A stretch of 64,000 bases of DNA from VRUE01 sp036265675 (GCA_036265675.1 DATAOP010000049.1:62001-126000); one strand, 5' to 3'. Counted from the stretch's first letter, positions 8,365 to 16,710 are shown. Made by a program: numbers and translations. The notes: generated by a model not told the origin, from the sequence alone.

Positions 8365-10161
8365 CTACCCGCCCTCGCCCTCTTTCTCTCGCGCCGGCGC
8401 GAACTCGCCGCCGCGAAGCCGTTTGACGCGCCCTTCGGCGACCGCTGTCCGCAGCGCGGAGCGGAAGCGGCCGGGGCCCCAGTAGCGGGCGCCGACCCGG
8501 CGTCCGAGCTCGTGCCGGTTGGCGCTTCCGTGATCCTGAAGCGCCCGGTCGATGATCTCGACCTCGTGTTCGACCACGGCCGGCGGCAGCGGTGCCGAGA
8601 CGAGCATCCCGGGTGAGCCGATCCGCGCCGGGCCGGGCCGGAAGCGCCGTTGCGGGGGCCGCCGCTCGGGAACCTCCCCCTCGGCGCGCTCGGGCTCCTC
8701 GCCCTCGGCCCCCTCGGCCCCCTCCGCGGTCAGCGGTTCGGCGACGTCCTCGAGCCGCTCCTGCTCTGCCCTGACGCCGAACAGCAGCTCGGCGACGCCT
8801 CCGAGTGTCATGACCCCAGCGCCGATGAAGAATCCGACCGCCACCTGGCTTTCGCTGCCGGAGGCGATCAGGTGCCCGAACAGCAGCGGGCCGGCGATCC
8901 CTCCGGCGGCGGTGCCGACTGCGTAGAAGAACGCGATCGAGAGCGCCCGGGCCTCCATCGGGAAGATCTCGCTGACGGTCAGGTAGGCGGAGCTTGCGCC
9001 GGCCGAGGCGAGGAAGAAGATGACGAGGATGAAGGCCATGAACGACCAGGTCGTGAGGCTGCCGTCGATCAGGAAGATGCCGAGGGCGACGGTGACCGCT
9101 GCCGAGAGCAGGTAGGTCGAGCTGACCATCGGTTTGCGTCCGACCGTGTCGAAAAACCGCCCGAGGGTCAGCGGCCCGAGGAAGTTCGAGAACGCGAACA
9201 GCGCGATGTAGAGCGGAATCGTCCCGGCACCGACTTCGAAGAATTCCCCAAGCAGCGTTCCGAGGTCGAAGGTGACGGCGTTGTAGAGAAACGCCTGGCC
9301 GACGAAAAGGGCGAGCCCGAGAATCGTGCGCTTCGGGTATTTCGAGAACGCGGTCGCGGCGATCTCGCGGAAGTGGATCCGTTTGCGCGGGCGAACCGCG
9401 ATCGTCTCCTCGGGCTCCTCGAGCTCCTGCCCGGTGCTCTCCCGCACTTCCTCCTCGATTTCACCGACGATCGCCTCGGCCTCGTCCTCGTGGCCATGGA
9501 TGAACAGCCACCGCGGGCTCTCCGGCACGTGGCTGCGGACGATCAGGATCCCGATCCCGAGGACGGCGCCGATCCCGAACGCGAGGCGCCAGCCGAAGTC
9601 GGCCGCGAACAGGGCCGTATCGAGCAGCGGCACCGCAAGCAGCGCGCCGATCCCGGCTCCAACCCAGTAGCTGCCGTTGATGATCAGGTCGACCCTGCCC
9701 CGCACCCGGGCCGGGATCAGCTCGTCTATGGCCGAGTTGATCGCCGCGTACTCGCCGCCGATCCCGGCTCCGGTGAAGAACCGCGCGGCGTAGAAGTACA
9801 GCGGGGAGAACGCGAAGGCGGTGGCGACGGTGGCGACGATGTAGACGCCGAGCGTGACGAGGAAGAGCTTCTTCCGACCGAACCGATCGGTCAGCTGACC
9901 GAAGAACAGTGCGCCGAGACAGGCGCCGCCGACGTAGAACGCCGCGGCGGTCCCGATCTTGCTCGGATCCATCGCGATGCCGCTGCCGTCTTCCGTCAGC
10001 CGCTGGGCGATGCTGCCGACGATCGTCACCTCGAGCCCGTCGAGGATCCAGACCGTCCCCAGCCCGATGACGATCATCCAGTGGAAGCTCGACCACGGCA
10101 GCCGGTCGAGACGGGCGGGGATCTTGGTCTCGATCGGCCGGGCCTGTGCTTCAGCCTCCAT
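8365..10161 (-). CDS. MFS transporter with C-terminal soluble domain
   Basis: A 598-aa major facilitator of the sugar/metabolite-porter type. The TM1 region holds TVWILDGLEVTIVGSI. The loop 2-3 motif is GQLTDRFGRKK, the TM4 motif RFFTGAGIGGEYAAINSAI, and the loop 8-9 motif GRFFDTVGRKP. Twelve TM segments end near residue 465. A region rich in Glu, Arg and Pro follows. The last 65 residues look like a winged-helix fold (EHEVEIIDRALQDHG, then LGRRVGARYWGPGRF and GRVKRLRGGEFAP). The ATG at 10161 was chosen because a longer frame would overlap the divergent gene. The substrate is unknown. Confidence 0.88.
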   Translation of the reverse strand: MEAEAQARPIETKIPARLDRLPWSSFHWMIVIGLGTVWILDGLEVTIVGSIAQRLTEDGSGIAMDPSKIGTAAAFYVGGACLGALFFGQLTDRFGRKKLFLVTLGVYIVATVATAFAFSPLYFYAARFFTGAGIGGEYAAINSAIDELIPARVRGRVDLIINGSYWVGAGIGALLAVPLLDTALFAADFGWRLAFGIGAVLGIGILIVRSHVPESPRWLFIHGHEDEAEAIVGEIEEEVRESTGQELEEPEETIAVRPRKRIHFREIAATAFSKYPKRTILGLALFVGQAFLYNAVTFDLGTLLGEFFEVGAGTIPLYIALFAFSNFLGPLTLGRFFDTVGRKPMVSSTYLLSAAVTVALGIFLIDGSLTTWSFMAFILVIFFLASAGASSAYLTVSEIFPMEARALSIAFFYAVGTAAGGIAGPLLFGHLIASGSESQVAVGFFIGAGVMTLGGVAELLFGVRAEQERLEDVAEPLTAEGAEGAEGEEPERAEGEVPERRPPQRRFRPGPARIGSPGMLVSAPLPPAVVEHEVEIIDRALQDHGSANRHELGRRVGARYWGPGRFRSALRTAVAEGRVKRLRGGEFAPAREKEGEGG

Positions 10162-10260
10162 GGCGGGCGATCTACCCACGCTCGAAATTGCGCAAACGAA
10201 TTCGCTGAGTCGGCGCGCCCCAAAGTTTGAGCGCCCCGGCCCCGGGGCATCCCTTCCAGC

Positions 10261-11373
10261 GTGAGGGATCGGGAGCCCGTCGAGTCGGAAACCTACGCAC
10301 ACCGCTTCGGCAGCTCGCCGCCGCTCTCGATCGGCGTCGAGGAGGAGCTGCTTCTGGTCGACGAGCGCCGTCAGCTGGCGGCGCTCAGCGAGGCGGTCCT
10401 CGACTCGGTGCCGGAACCGTTCGGCAGTCGCATCTCATCGGAGATCTTCAGCGAACAGATCGAGCTGAAGACGAACGTCTGCCACGACGCCCACCAGGTG
10501 CTGGACGAGCTGCGGGCGGCGCGCCAGGCGGTGCGGAGCTGCGGCTTCGAGCTGATGGCGTCGGGCCTGCACCCGACCGCGTCGGAGGGCGAGCCGAAGC
10601 TGGTCGCGAAACAGCGTTACGACATCGTCGCCAAAGACCTCGGCAAGGTTCTGCTCAGGACTCCGCCCTGCGGCCTCCATGTCCACGTCGGAATTCCCGA
10701 TCCCGACCTCGCGATCCGGGTCGCGAACTCGTTCCGCATCTACCTGCCCGCGCTCCAGGCCCTCAGCGCCAACTCCCCGTTCCGCGAGGGCATCGACTCA
10801 GGGCACGCCAGCGCCCGGACCTCCGTCGTCCGCAGCTACCCACGCTTCCAGGTCCCGCGCCGCTTCCGGGACTATCAGGACTTCTGCCGGGTCTCGGAGC
10901 AGCTGATGACGGCTGCCGGTGTCGACGACTACACCTACATCTGGTGGGACGTCCGCCCCCATCCCAATCTCGGGACGGTCGAGGTCAGGGCTCTTGACGT
11001 GCCGACGACGGCGGCCGCCTCGGCCGCGATCGCGGCGCTGATCCAGGCGATAGCCGCGAAGGAGCTCGAGGAGCCGAGCGCCCCCGGCCTCTATCGGGAG
11101 TCGCTCGAGGAGTCCTACTTCCAGGCCGCCAGCCACGGGCTCGAGGCCGAGATCCTGTTCGACTCGGACGACCCTGAGCCTGCTCCGCTCGTGATCGAGC
11201 GAATGCTGACCTCGATCCGGCCCTACTGCCGCGAGCTCGGCTCAGAGCCGGCCCTTGCCGAGCTGGAGCGGATCCTCAGCCGCGGGAACGGGGCCGCCGA
11301 CCAGCGTCGCGTCGAGCGGGCGTCGGGGATGGCCGGACTGCTCGACGACCTCGTCGAGCGGGCCACGGCCTGA
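10261..11373 (+). CDS. carboxylate-amine ligase, YbdK / GCS2 family
   Basis: A 370-aa ATP-dependent ligase of the glutamate-cysteine ligase type 2 family. It shows the N-terminal SIGVEEELLLVD, EIFSEQIELKTNVC, the metal/ATP segment CGLHVHVGIPD, and the C-terminal WDVRPHPNLGTVEVRALD. The E. coli homologue YbdK has weak gamma-glutamylcysteine synthetase activity. In actinobacteria that use mycothiol or ergothioneine, these proteins often act on other amines, so the product is open. The start is GTG. It is divergent from the MFS gene. Confidence 0.9.
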   Translation: MRDREPVESETYAHRFGSSPPLSIGVEEELLLVDERRQLAALSEAVLDSVPEPFGSRISSEIFSEQIELKTNVCHDAHQVLDELRAARQAVRSCGFELMASGLHPTASEGEPKLVAKQRYDIVAKDLGKVLLRTPPCGLHVHVGIPDPDLAIRVANSFRIYLPALQALSANSPFREGIDSGHASARTSVVRSYPRFQVPRRFRDYQDFCRVSEQLMTAAGVDDYTYIWWDVRPHPNLGTVEVRALDVPTTAAASAAIAALIQAIAAKELEEPSAPGLYRESLEESYFQAASHGLEAEILFDSDDPEPAPLVIERMLTSIRPYCRELGSEPALAELERILSRGNGAADQRRVERASGMAGLLDDLVERATA

Positions 11374-11381
11374 CCTCGATC

Positions 11382-11627
11382 TCAGTAGCGGGGGTCGACC
11401 GGGTCGCGCCGCGGATCGACGGGCTCGCGTCGGTCTTCGACCAAGACGTCGCGCCTGCCGCGTCGCCAATAGCTCAGCTGGACGAAACCGAGGATCAGAC
11501 CGGCCGCGCCGGCGATCATCAGGATCACCCCGACTGTGTCGACGTCGACGTGGGCGACGTGGAAGTTGGTCGCGAAGTAGAGGATCGCCCCAACCACGAT
11601 CAGGAATATGGATGCACCAATCGTCAT
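11382..11627 (-). CDS. DUF6458-like small membrane protein
   Basis: An 81-aa protein with two predicted membrane helices (TIGASIFLIVVGAILYFAT and VGVILMIAGAAGLILGFVQL). A short charged cytoplasmic tail has a PVDPRRDPVDPRY repeat. The pattern matches the actinobacterial DUF6458 family, whose function is unknown. ATG at 11627 was chosen, with AGGGA 8 nt upstream. It is convergent with the YbdK-like gene, 8 nt apart. Confidence 0.8.
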   Translation of the reverse strand: MTIGASIFLIVVGAILYFATNFHVAHVDVDTVGVILMIAGAAGLILGFVQLSYWRRGRRDVLVEDRREPVDPRRDPVDPRY

Positions 11628-11957
11628 GTTCAGGTCCCTACCCCGGTGGATCAAGCCGGAAACGCGCCGACCGCGGCCGCACGATTGCTTTCAGAAGTTT
11701 GTCCATCTTGGAAGAGATTCGTTTGCCCTTTGGGACGAATGGGTAAACGATCCAGGCATGATCAGAGGAGAGAAGCGAAAGGCTCGACGGCAGCCGCAAC
11801 GGATCTCGGTCAGCCGGACGATCGAGGCGGTCCGCGCGATCGGCGGACGGCGCGCGATCGCCACGGGCGCCGCGCCGATATCGCCGCGAGGCACGAGGCG
11901 CGTGGCCTGATTCGCGCTTGGAGGGTTTGCTGCCCTTCTCCCGGGTAGCACCCTCGC
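11628..11957. other. intergenic region with overlapping hairpins
   Basis: This is 330 nt between divergent genes. Short frames exist but none has a ribosome site or recognisable product. Two mutually exclusive stems share bases: ATTCGT (11717-11722) with ACGAAT (11735-11740), and TCGTTTGCCC (11719-11728) with GGGTAAACGA (11741-11750). This may be regulatory or chance. Confidence 0.35.
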
Positions 11958-12947
11958 ATGCCGTCCTCACAACACGACGAATCCAGCAACGCCTCCGAGG
12001 TTCGCCGGGACCTGAGGCCCGAAGGCGCCGGCCGCGATCACGGCTGGATCGCGACCCTGAAACGGACCGCGACCGAGTTCCAGGAGGACAACCTCTCCGA
12101 CTGGGCGGCCGCCCTGACCTACTACGCGCTGCTGTCGCTGTTCCCGGCGCTGATCGCCCTGATCTCGCTGATCGGCATCTTCGGTGACCCGAAATCGACG
12201 ACCGAAAGCCTGACCGAAATCATCACTGAAATCGGCCCCGAATCGGCCTCTGAAACTTTCTCCGGACCGATTGAATCCCTGACCGAACACCGGGCGACGG
12301 CCGGGTTCGCCCTGATCGCCGGGCTCGCCGTCTCCCTCTGGTCGGCCTCCGGCTACGTCGGGGCGTTCATGCGCGCATCGAACGTGATCTACGAGACGCC
12401 GGAGGGGCGGCCTTTCTGGAAGCTGCGGCCGCTGCAGGTCGCGGTCGCCTTCGTGATGGTCATCCTCTTCGCGCTGCTCGCGATCTCGCTGGTGTTGACC
12501 GGCCCGGTCGTCAGCGCCGTGGCGGCACCGCTCGGAATCGGCAGTACCGCCGTCGACATCTGGAACATCGCCAAGTGGCCGGTGATGGTGCTCGTCTTCA
12601 TTCTCCTGCTCAGCATCCTCTACTACGCCTCGCCGAACGTGAAGATGCGCGGCTTCAAATGGATCTCCGCCGGCAGCGTCGTCGCGGTCATCGTCTGGAT
12701 CATCGCCTCTGTCCTCTTCGGCATCTACGTCGCCAACTTCAGCTCCTACAACGAGACCTACGGGACGCTCGGAGGTCTGATCGCTCTGATGATCTGGATC
12801 TGGATCAGCAACATGGCGATCCTCTTCGGCCACCAGCTGAACTCCGAGCGCGAGCGCAGCCTCGAGCTCGAAGAAGGCCAGGAGCGGGCCGAGCGCGAGA
12901 TCCAGCTCGAGCCGCGCTCGGAACCGAAGGCCCCGAAGACCGCCTAG
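11958..12947 (+). CDS. YihY/virulence factor BrkB family membrane protein
   Basis: A 329-aa inner-membrane protein with six membrane segments. The family motif DNLSDWAAALTYYALLSLFPALIALISLIG is at about residues 47-76. Later segments include AGLAVSLWSASGYVGAF, VAFVMVILFALLAISLVL and LIALMIWIWISNMAILFGHQLN. A charged tail (residues 285-329) follows. The family was once proposed to be RNase BN, which has been disproved, and its function is unknown. It overlaps the convergent acylphosphatase-fusion gene by 4 nt. Confidence 0.93.
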   Translation: MPSSQHDESSNASEVRRDLRPEGAGRDHGWIATLKRTATEFQEDNLSDWAAALTYYALLSLFPALIALISLIGIFGDPKSTTESLTEIITEIGPESASETFSGPIESLTEHRATAGFALIAGLAVSLWSASGYVGAFMRASNVIYETPEGRPFWKLRPLQVAVAFVMVILFALLAISLVLTGPVVSAVAAPLGIGSTAVDIWNIAKWPVMVLVFILLLSILYYASPNVKMRGFKWISAGSVVAVIVWIIASVLFGIYVANFSSYNETYGTLGGLIALMIWIWISNMAILFGHQLNSERERSLELEEGQERAEREIQLEPRSEPKAPKTA

Positions 12948-13708
12948 CCCGCCGGGCGTGCCGCCAGCTCCTCGAGAGTGCTGCCGCTGAGCACCGACCG
13001 CGGCGACTCCGCGACCACGTCGGAGCCTGGGCGGGCGTCCTCGTCGCGGCGCTTGATCAGCAACCACTGGGGCTTCTCGCCGGGGCGGGTCCTCTGCAGC
13101 GCGAAGCCGCCCTCGAGCTTTTCGCCGTGGAGGACGAAGACCGCATGGCCGCGCTCGAGCGCCTCCGGCCAGGCGACCCTGCCGCCCTGCTCGTAGGTGC
13201 CCCGGTCCCAGACGATCACGTGGCCGCCCCCGGCCGACCCCTCGAAATCGTTGTGGGCGATCCCGTGATCCTCGACCTGCACCGCGAGCCGTTTCACGGC
13301 CGGGTCCATCGACGGCCCTTTCGGGACCGCCCAGGACCGCATCACCCCCTCGACCTCGAGCCGCAGGTCGAAGTGGTGCGCGGTCGCGGCGTGCTCCTGG
13401 ACGACAAAGGCGCCGGCGCTCACTCCGCGGATCGCGAACTGCTCGTGGCCCTCGACCTTGACCCGCTCGATCTCGGCCTCGTCGACCGCGGCGCCGGACG
13501 GCCCCTCCTCGAGGTAGCCGACAAGCTCCTCGACGGCCCCCTCGGGCCCCTCGGCGTGGACGAGGACACCGTCGTCGGCGTGGCGGATCCAGCCCGATAG
13601 GCCGAGGTCACGGGCGCGGGCCACGGTCTCGTCGCGGAAGCCGACGCCCTGAACCGTCCCGCTCAGCCTTGCGCGGATCGCGATGCTGCCGGGGTCGGAC
13701 CTGGCCAC
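12944..13708 (-). CDS. acylphosphatase domain fused to LigD-type 3'-phosphoesterase domain
   Basis: A 254-aa fusion. Residues about 8-95 are an acylphosphatase domain (RARLSGTVQGVGFRDE, keeping the phosphate-binding Arg). The second catalytic position, normally Asn in GWVRN, is His in GWIRHADDG. Residues about 98-230 match the N-terminal 3'-phosphoesterase domain of ligase D: FVVQEHAATAHHFDLRLE, SWAVPKGPSMDP, KRLAVQVEDH and VIVWDRGTYE. The enzyme would clean 3' ends of DNA or RNA, and no ligase or polymerase domain is present. GTG at 13708 starts inside the universal-stress gene (46-nt overlap). Confidence 0.85.
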   Translation of the reverse strand: MARSDPGSIAIRARLSGTVQGVGFRDETVARARDLGLSGWIRHADDGVLVHAEGPEGAVEELVGYLEEGPSGAAVDEAEIERVKVEGHEQFAIRGVSAGAFVVQEHAATAHHFDLRLEVEGVMRSWAVPKGPSMDPAVKRLAVQVEDHGIAHNDFEGSAGGGHVIVWDRGTYEQGGRVAWPEALERGHAVFVLHGEKLEGGFALQRTRPGEKPQWLLIKRRDEDARPGSDVVAESPRSVLSGSTLEELAARPAG

Positions 13709-14148
13709 GGCTGCACCGTAGCGCCGACCTCGGCCCGCATCAGCAGGACCGGGACCGTCGCGCCCTTCAGCACCCGCTCCGAGACCGAGCCGAGCAGGGC
13801 GCGATGAACGCGGCTGTGCCCGTGCGAGCCCATCACGACCAGGTCGCAGGGGTTGTCCCGCACCCAATCGAGGATCGCCGACGCGGGGTCACCGTGCTCG
13901 AGCTTGGTCGTGACCCCGACGTCGTCGGGCACGAGGTCGAGCGCCTCGCGGATCAGGGCCTCGTGGACCTTGGTCAGGTCCGGCGGTGGGGCGACCCCCG
14001 GCCCCGTCGGCACCGGCGGCCGCGCCACCACGGAGAGCAGCGTCAGCCGCGCGTTCTGATCGCGCGCGAGGGTAACCGCGTGGCGCAGCGCGGCGGCCGC
14101 GTCGGGGGAGCCGTCGATGGCGACGAGGATGTTGCGGTAGCAGCTCAT
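13663..14148 (-). CDS. universal stress protein (UspA family)
   Basis: A 161-aa single Usp domain. It begins with RNILVAIDGSPDAAAALRHA and carries the complete ATP-binding motif G-x2-G-x9-G-S (GSHGHSRVHRALLGS), so it should belong to the ATP-binding class. The ATG overlaps the TGA of the DHA2 transporter gene (ATGA), so the two are coupled. A Pro-rich tail follows the last strand. Confidence 0.92.
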   Translation of the reverse strand: MSCYRNILVAIDGSPDAAAALRHAVTLARDQNARLTLLSVVARPPVPTGPGVAPPPDLTKVHEALIREALDLVPDDVGVTTKLEHGDPASAILDWVRDNPCDLVVMGSHGHSRVHRALLGSVSERVLKGATVPVLLMRAEVGATVQPWPGPTPAASRSAQG

Positions 14149-15593
14149 GACTCGGCCGCCAGGGCCGCCGCCCGCCTGGGCTGGAGCGCGGTCCGCGGCG
14201 GCTTCGGGACGATGATGCTGGCGAGCGCCGCGACCAGGCAGGCGGCCGCCGAGAGGGTGAAGGCGAGGGTGAAGCCGTGCTCGGTCGGCAAGCCTGCGGC
14301 GGTCACCGTCCCGGCAATCAGGCTCGCTCCGACCTGGCCCCCGACCGAGCCGCCGAGGGTCCGCATCACGGTGTTCATCCCGGTCGCGACCGCAGTCTGG
14401 TTCGGCGGCACCGCCTCGACGATCAGATTTGCGAGCGAGGCGAAGGCGAGGCCGATGCCGACCCCCAACAGGCCGGTCGAGAGGTAGATGTCGATCGGCT
14501 GCTGGTGCGCGGCGGCGGCCAGCGTGAAGGCGGCCGCGGTCGTCAGCGAGCCGGCGATCAGCGTGACCCGCGAGCCGACCCGGCCCGCGAGCCAGCCGGC
14601 GATCGGGCTGACGATCAGCATCGCCAGCGTGCAGGGCAGGAGGAACAGGCCGGCCTCGGTGACCGAGGCGCCGAATCCGTAGCCGGCGTTCGGCGAGGTC
14701 TCGGTGAACTCCGGGAAGAGGATGAACGAGCTGTACATACCGGCGCCGACGAGGAAGGCGGCGGCGTTGACGGTCCAGACCCCTCGGATCCGCATCATCC
14801 CCATGTCGACGAGCGGTTCCTCGCTGCCGCCCTCGACCCGCACCCAGACGAGCAGGAGCGCGAGGCCGGCGAGGATCAGGCCGATCACCCGCGGGTCCCC
14901 CCAGCCCCATTCCGCTGCCTGGCTGATCCCGAGTAGGACGAGGACGACCCAGCCGGCCAGCAGCATCGCTCCCATCCAGTCGACCCGTCCCGGCGATTTG
15001 ACCGGTGATTCGGGGACGAAGAAGATCGTCGCCACCGTTGCGCCGGCAACGGCGACGAGCGGGAACCAGAACAGCCAGTGGTAGTCGAAGGTGTCGATGA
15101 TCGGCCCGGCGAGGATGATCCCGAGCCCGCCGCCGATGCCGAGGATCGCCGAGATCATCGCGATCCCCTGCGCCGCCCGGGCGCGCGGGAACTCGTCGCG
15201 GATGATCCCGAACGCGAGTGGGAAGATCGCACCCCCCGACCCCTGGATCACCCGCGCCAGGATCAGGACCCCGATCGAGTTGGCGAGCGCAGCGAGCAGG
15301 ACCCCGAAGCAGAGGATCGCGAGCGAGGCGACCAGCGTCCGCTCCTTGCCGAACATGTCGCCGAGCCGGCCGATGATCGGGGTGAGGACGGACGCGCTCA
15401 GCAGGTAGCCGGTGAGGAGCCAGGCGGTCGAGGTCGCCGAGGCGTGGAGGTCGGCCTGGATCTCCGGCAGCGCCGGGGCGACCGCCGACTGGAGGAGCGC
15501 GTAGGAGGCGCCGGCGAGGGCCAGGACGGCGAAGGTGATCCCGTAGTGCTGTCTGTCCGGCTGCGCGGTGATAATGTCAGCGCTTGATGACAT
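14145..15593 (-). CDS. DHA2 family MFS efflux transporter
   Basis: A 482-aa, 14-TM drug:H+ antiporter. It shows the family motifs LLTGYLLSASVLTPIIGRLGD (motif A and TM2), LARVIQGSGGAIFPLAFGII (motif C region) and IAGWLAGRVGSRV. The substrate cannot be predicted. It is divergent from a TetR gene, the usual arrangement for a ligand-induced pump. A 19-bp palindrome lies over its -10-like TAGTGT (minus strand 15611-15606). Confidence 0.9.
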   Translation of the reverse strand: MSSSADIITAQPDRQHYGITFAVLALAGASYALLQSAVAPALPEIQADLHASATSTAWLLTGYLLSASVLTPIIGRLGDMFGKERTLVASLAILCFGVLLAALANSIGVLILARVIQGSGGAIFPLAFGIIRDEFPRARAAQGIAMISAILGIGGGLGIILAGPIIDTFDYHWLFWFPLVAVAGATVATIFFVPESPVKSPGRVDWMGAMLLAGWVVLVLLGISQAAEWGWGDPRVIGLILAGLALLLVWVRVEGGSEEPLVDMGMMRIRGVWTVNAAAFLVGAGMYSSFILFPEFTETSPNAGYGFGASVTEAGLFLLPCTLAMLIVSPIAGWLAGRVGSRVTLIAGSLTTAAAFTLAAAAHQQPIDIYLSTGLLGVGIGLAFASLANLIVEAVPPNQTAVATGMNTVMRTLGGSVGGQVGASLIAGTVTAAGLPTEHGFTLAFTLSAAACLVAALASIIVPKPPRTALQPRRAAALAAES

Positions 15594-15606
15594 CGGCTGC
15601 CGCCAA

Positions 15607-15625
15607 CACTACCAGTCCGGCAGTG
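15607..15625. promoter_or_regulatory. putative TetR operator between efflux pump and regulator
   Basis: A 7-5-7 inverted repeat, CACTACC-AGTCC-GGCAGTG, with one mismatch. It covers the likely -10 of the transporter and the GTG start of the TetR gene, so one bound dimer pair could repress both. Confidence 0.55.
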
Positions 15626-16165
15626 CGCCGCCCGCACGATTCGGAGGCCAGCCGCGAGGCGCTGCTGCAGAAGGCGCGCGAGCTCTTCGACGAAGTCGGA
15701 TACGAGCGCGCGACGACCCGCGAGATAGGCGAGCGAGCAGGCGTCGACCCGGCGCTGATCTCCCGCTACTTCGAAGGCAAGGAGGGTCTCTTCCTCGCCG
15801 CGATCGCCGAGCCGGCGGAGGGCGAGGAGGAGATCGACGGGGACTCGCGCGCCCTGGTCGAGCTGCTGCTGCGGCGCTGGGGCGAGCGCGGCCACAGCCC
15901 GATCAGCCGCGCGCTCGCTTCCCCGGCGCTGACCGAGGAGGCCCGCGACCGGACCCGCGCGATTGTCCGCGACCGAATCGTCGCTCCCGCCGTCAGCGGG
16001 CGCCGCTCGCGCGGCTCACGGAACCCGGAGCTCGAGGCGGAGCTGCTGGTCGCGCTCGCGCTGGGGATCGCGGTCACCCGATCGAATGGGACGCTCGAGG
16101 CGCTCGAGCGGGCCCGGCTCGACGACCTGATCGACGCGCTCGCTCCGCTTCTCGACGCGCTCTAG
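15623..16165 (+). CDS. TetR/AcrR family regulator of the adjacent efflux pump
   Basis: About 180 aa, with an N-terminal HTH (REALLQKARELFDEVGYERA, then TREIGERAGVDPALISRYF) and a helical ligand domain. GTG at 15623 (VRRPHDSEAS) is preferred. The in-frame ATG at 15587 would overlap the divergent transporter start by 7 nt and put a palindromic operator inside coding sequence. No ribosome site is seen for either start, so the transcript may be leaderless. It most likely represses the DHA2 pump and itself. Confidence 0.85.
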   Translation: MRRPHDSEASREALLQKARELFDEVGYERATTREIGERAGVDPALISRYFEGKEGLFLAAIAEPAEGEEEIDGDSRALVELLLRRWGERGHSPISRALASPALTEEARDRTRAIVRDRIVAPAVSGRRSRGSRNPELEAELLVALALGIAVTRSNGTLEALERARLDDLIDALAPLLDAL

Positions 16166-16431
16166 GCGGCGAATCGGGCTTCGGCCCGGGCGCGCCGCTT
16201 TGCCGCCTCGACCTCGCGGTCCTTGGGCGGGGCCGCGGTGACCAACCGGTCGAGCAGCTCGGCGGAGATCTCCGCCACAGCCGCAACGGCCGCGTCGAAT
16301 GCCTCGGCGTTCGCCTTCGAGGGCTTGTTGAAGCCGCTGATCTTGCGCACGTACTGAAGCGCGGCGGCGTCAATCTCGCTCTTGTCGGCGGGAGGATCGA
16401 AGTTGTAGAGAGTTCGGATGTTTCTGCACAT
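16162..16431 (-). CDS. DUF2277 family protein
   Basis: An 89-aa protein opening with MCRNIRTLYNFDPPA and continuing ALQYVRKISGFNKPSKAN, both diagnostic of DUF2277. It ends in a basic helix (REVEAAKRRARAEARF). The family is widespread in actinobacteria and proteobacteria and has no known function. It overlaps the convergent TetR gene by 4 nt and lies 9 nt downstream of the Ada-like gene. Confidence 0.92.
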   Translation of the reverse strand: MCRNIRTLYNFDPPADKSEIDAAALQYVRKISGFNKPSKANAEAFDAAVAAVAEISAELLDRLVTAAPPKDREVEAAKRRARAEARFAA

Positions 16432-16440
16432 GGCCTGATC

Positions 16441-16710
16441 CTAAGGCCGCCGCTGCTCCCGCTCGCGCCAGATCGGGTAGGCATCGGGCATGCAGACGGC
16501 GCAGGGCCGATAGCCGGCGGCGACCGCATCGCGCTCGTCGCGGAAGAAGACTCTGTTCTTCACATAGCCGCCGCGGGCGATCGCCCGCCGCGCACTGCGG
16601 CAGTCGAGGCGCCCGTAGATCCGGGTCCGGCGGTGCCCGCCGAGGGTGCCCGGCCTCGCGCTCTCATAGGGCTCGCCGTCGGGCCCGAGCAGAGTGAAGC
16701 GGGCGCTCAG
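16441..16710 (-). CDS. Ada-like metal-binding domain protein, probable CTG start
   Basis: An 89-aa frame resembling the zinc-binding N-terminal domain of Ada: YGRLDCRSARRAI, then NRVFFRDERDAVAAGYRPCAVCMPD. Three Cys remain of the four in Ada, and the missing one lies in the first pair, so the methyl-acceptor function is doubtful. No ATG, GTG or TTG precedes the domain. The reading frame is open far upstream inside the methyltransferase gene. The best start is CTG at 16710, overlapping the methyltransferase TGA as CTGA. The upstream neighbour supports a role in alkylation response. Confidence 0.65.
   Translation of the reverse strand: MSARFTLLGPDGEPYESARPGTLGGHRRTRIYGRLDCRSARRAIARGGYVKNRVFFRDERDAVAAGYRPCAVCMPDAYPIWREREQRRP

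Noticed and set aside
9500..10230. long plus-strand frame opposite the MFS gene
   Set aside because: This is an antisense shadow with charged low-complexity sequence, while the minus strand shows twelve membrane helices.
11608..11910. 100-codon plus-strand frame, including an ATG at 11758
   Set aside because: It has an Arg-rich sequence with no domain, a poor ribosome site, and overlaps hairpins. It looks like a chance frame in GC-rich DNA.
13663..14910. 415-codon frame joining the universal stress protein to an Arg-rich upstream part
   Set aside because: The upstream part is a shadow of the DHA2 transporter in another frame. The Usp domain starts at ATG 14148 with an ATGA overlap.
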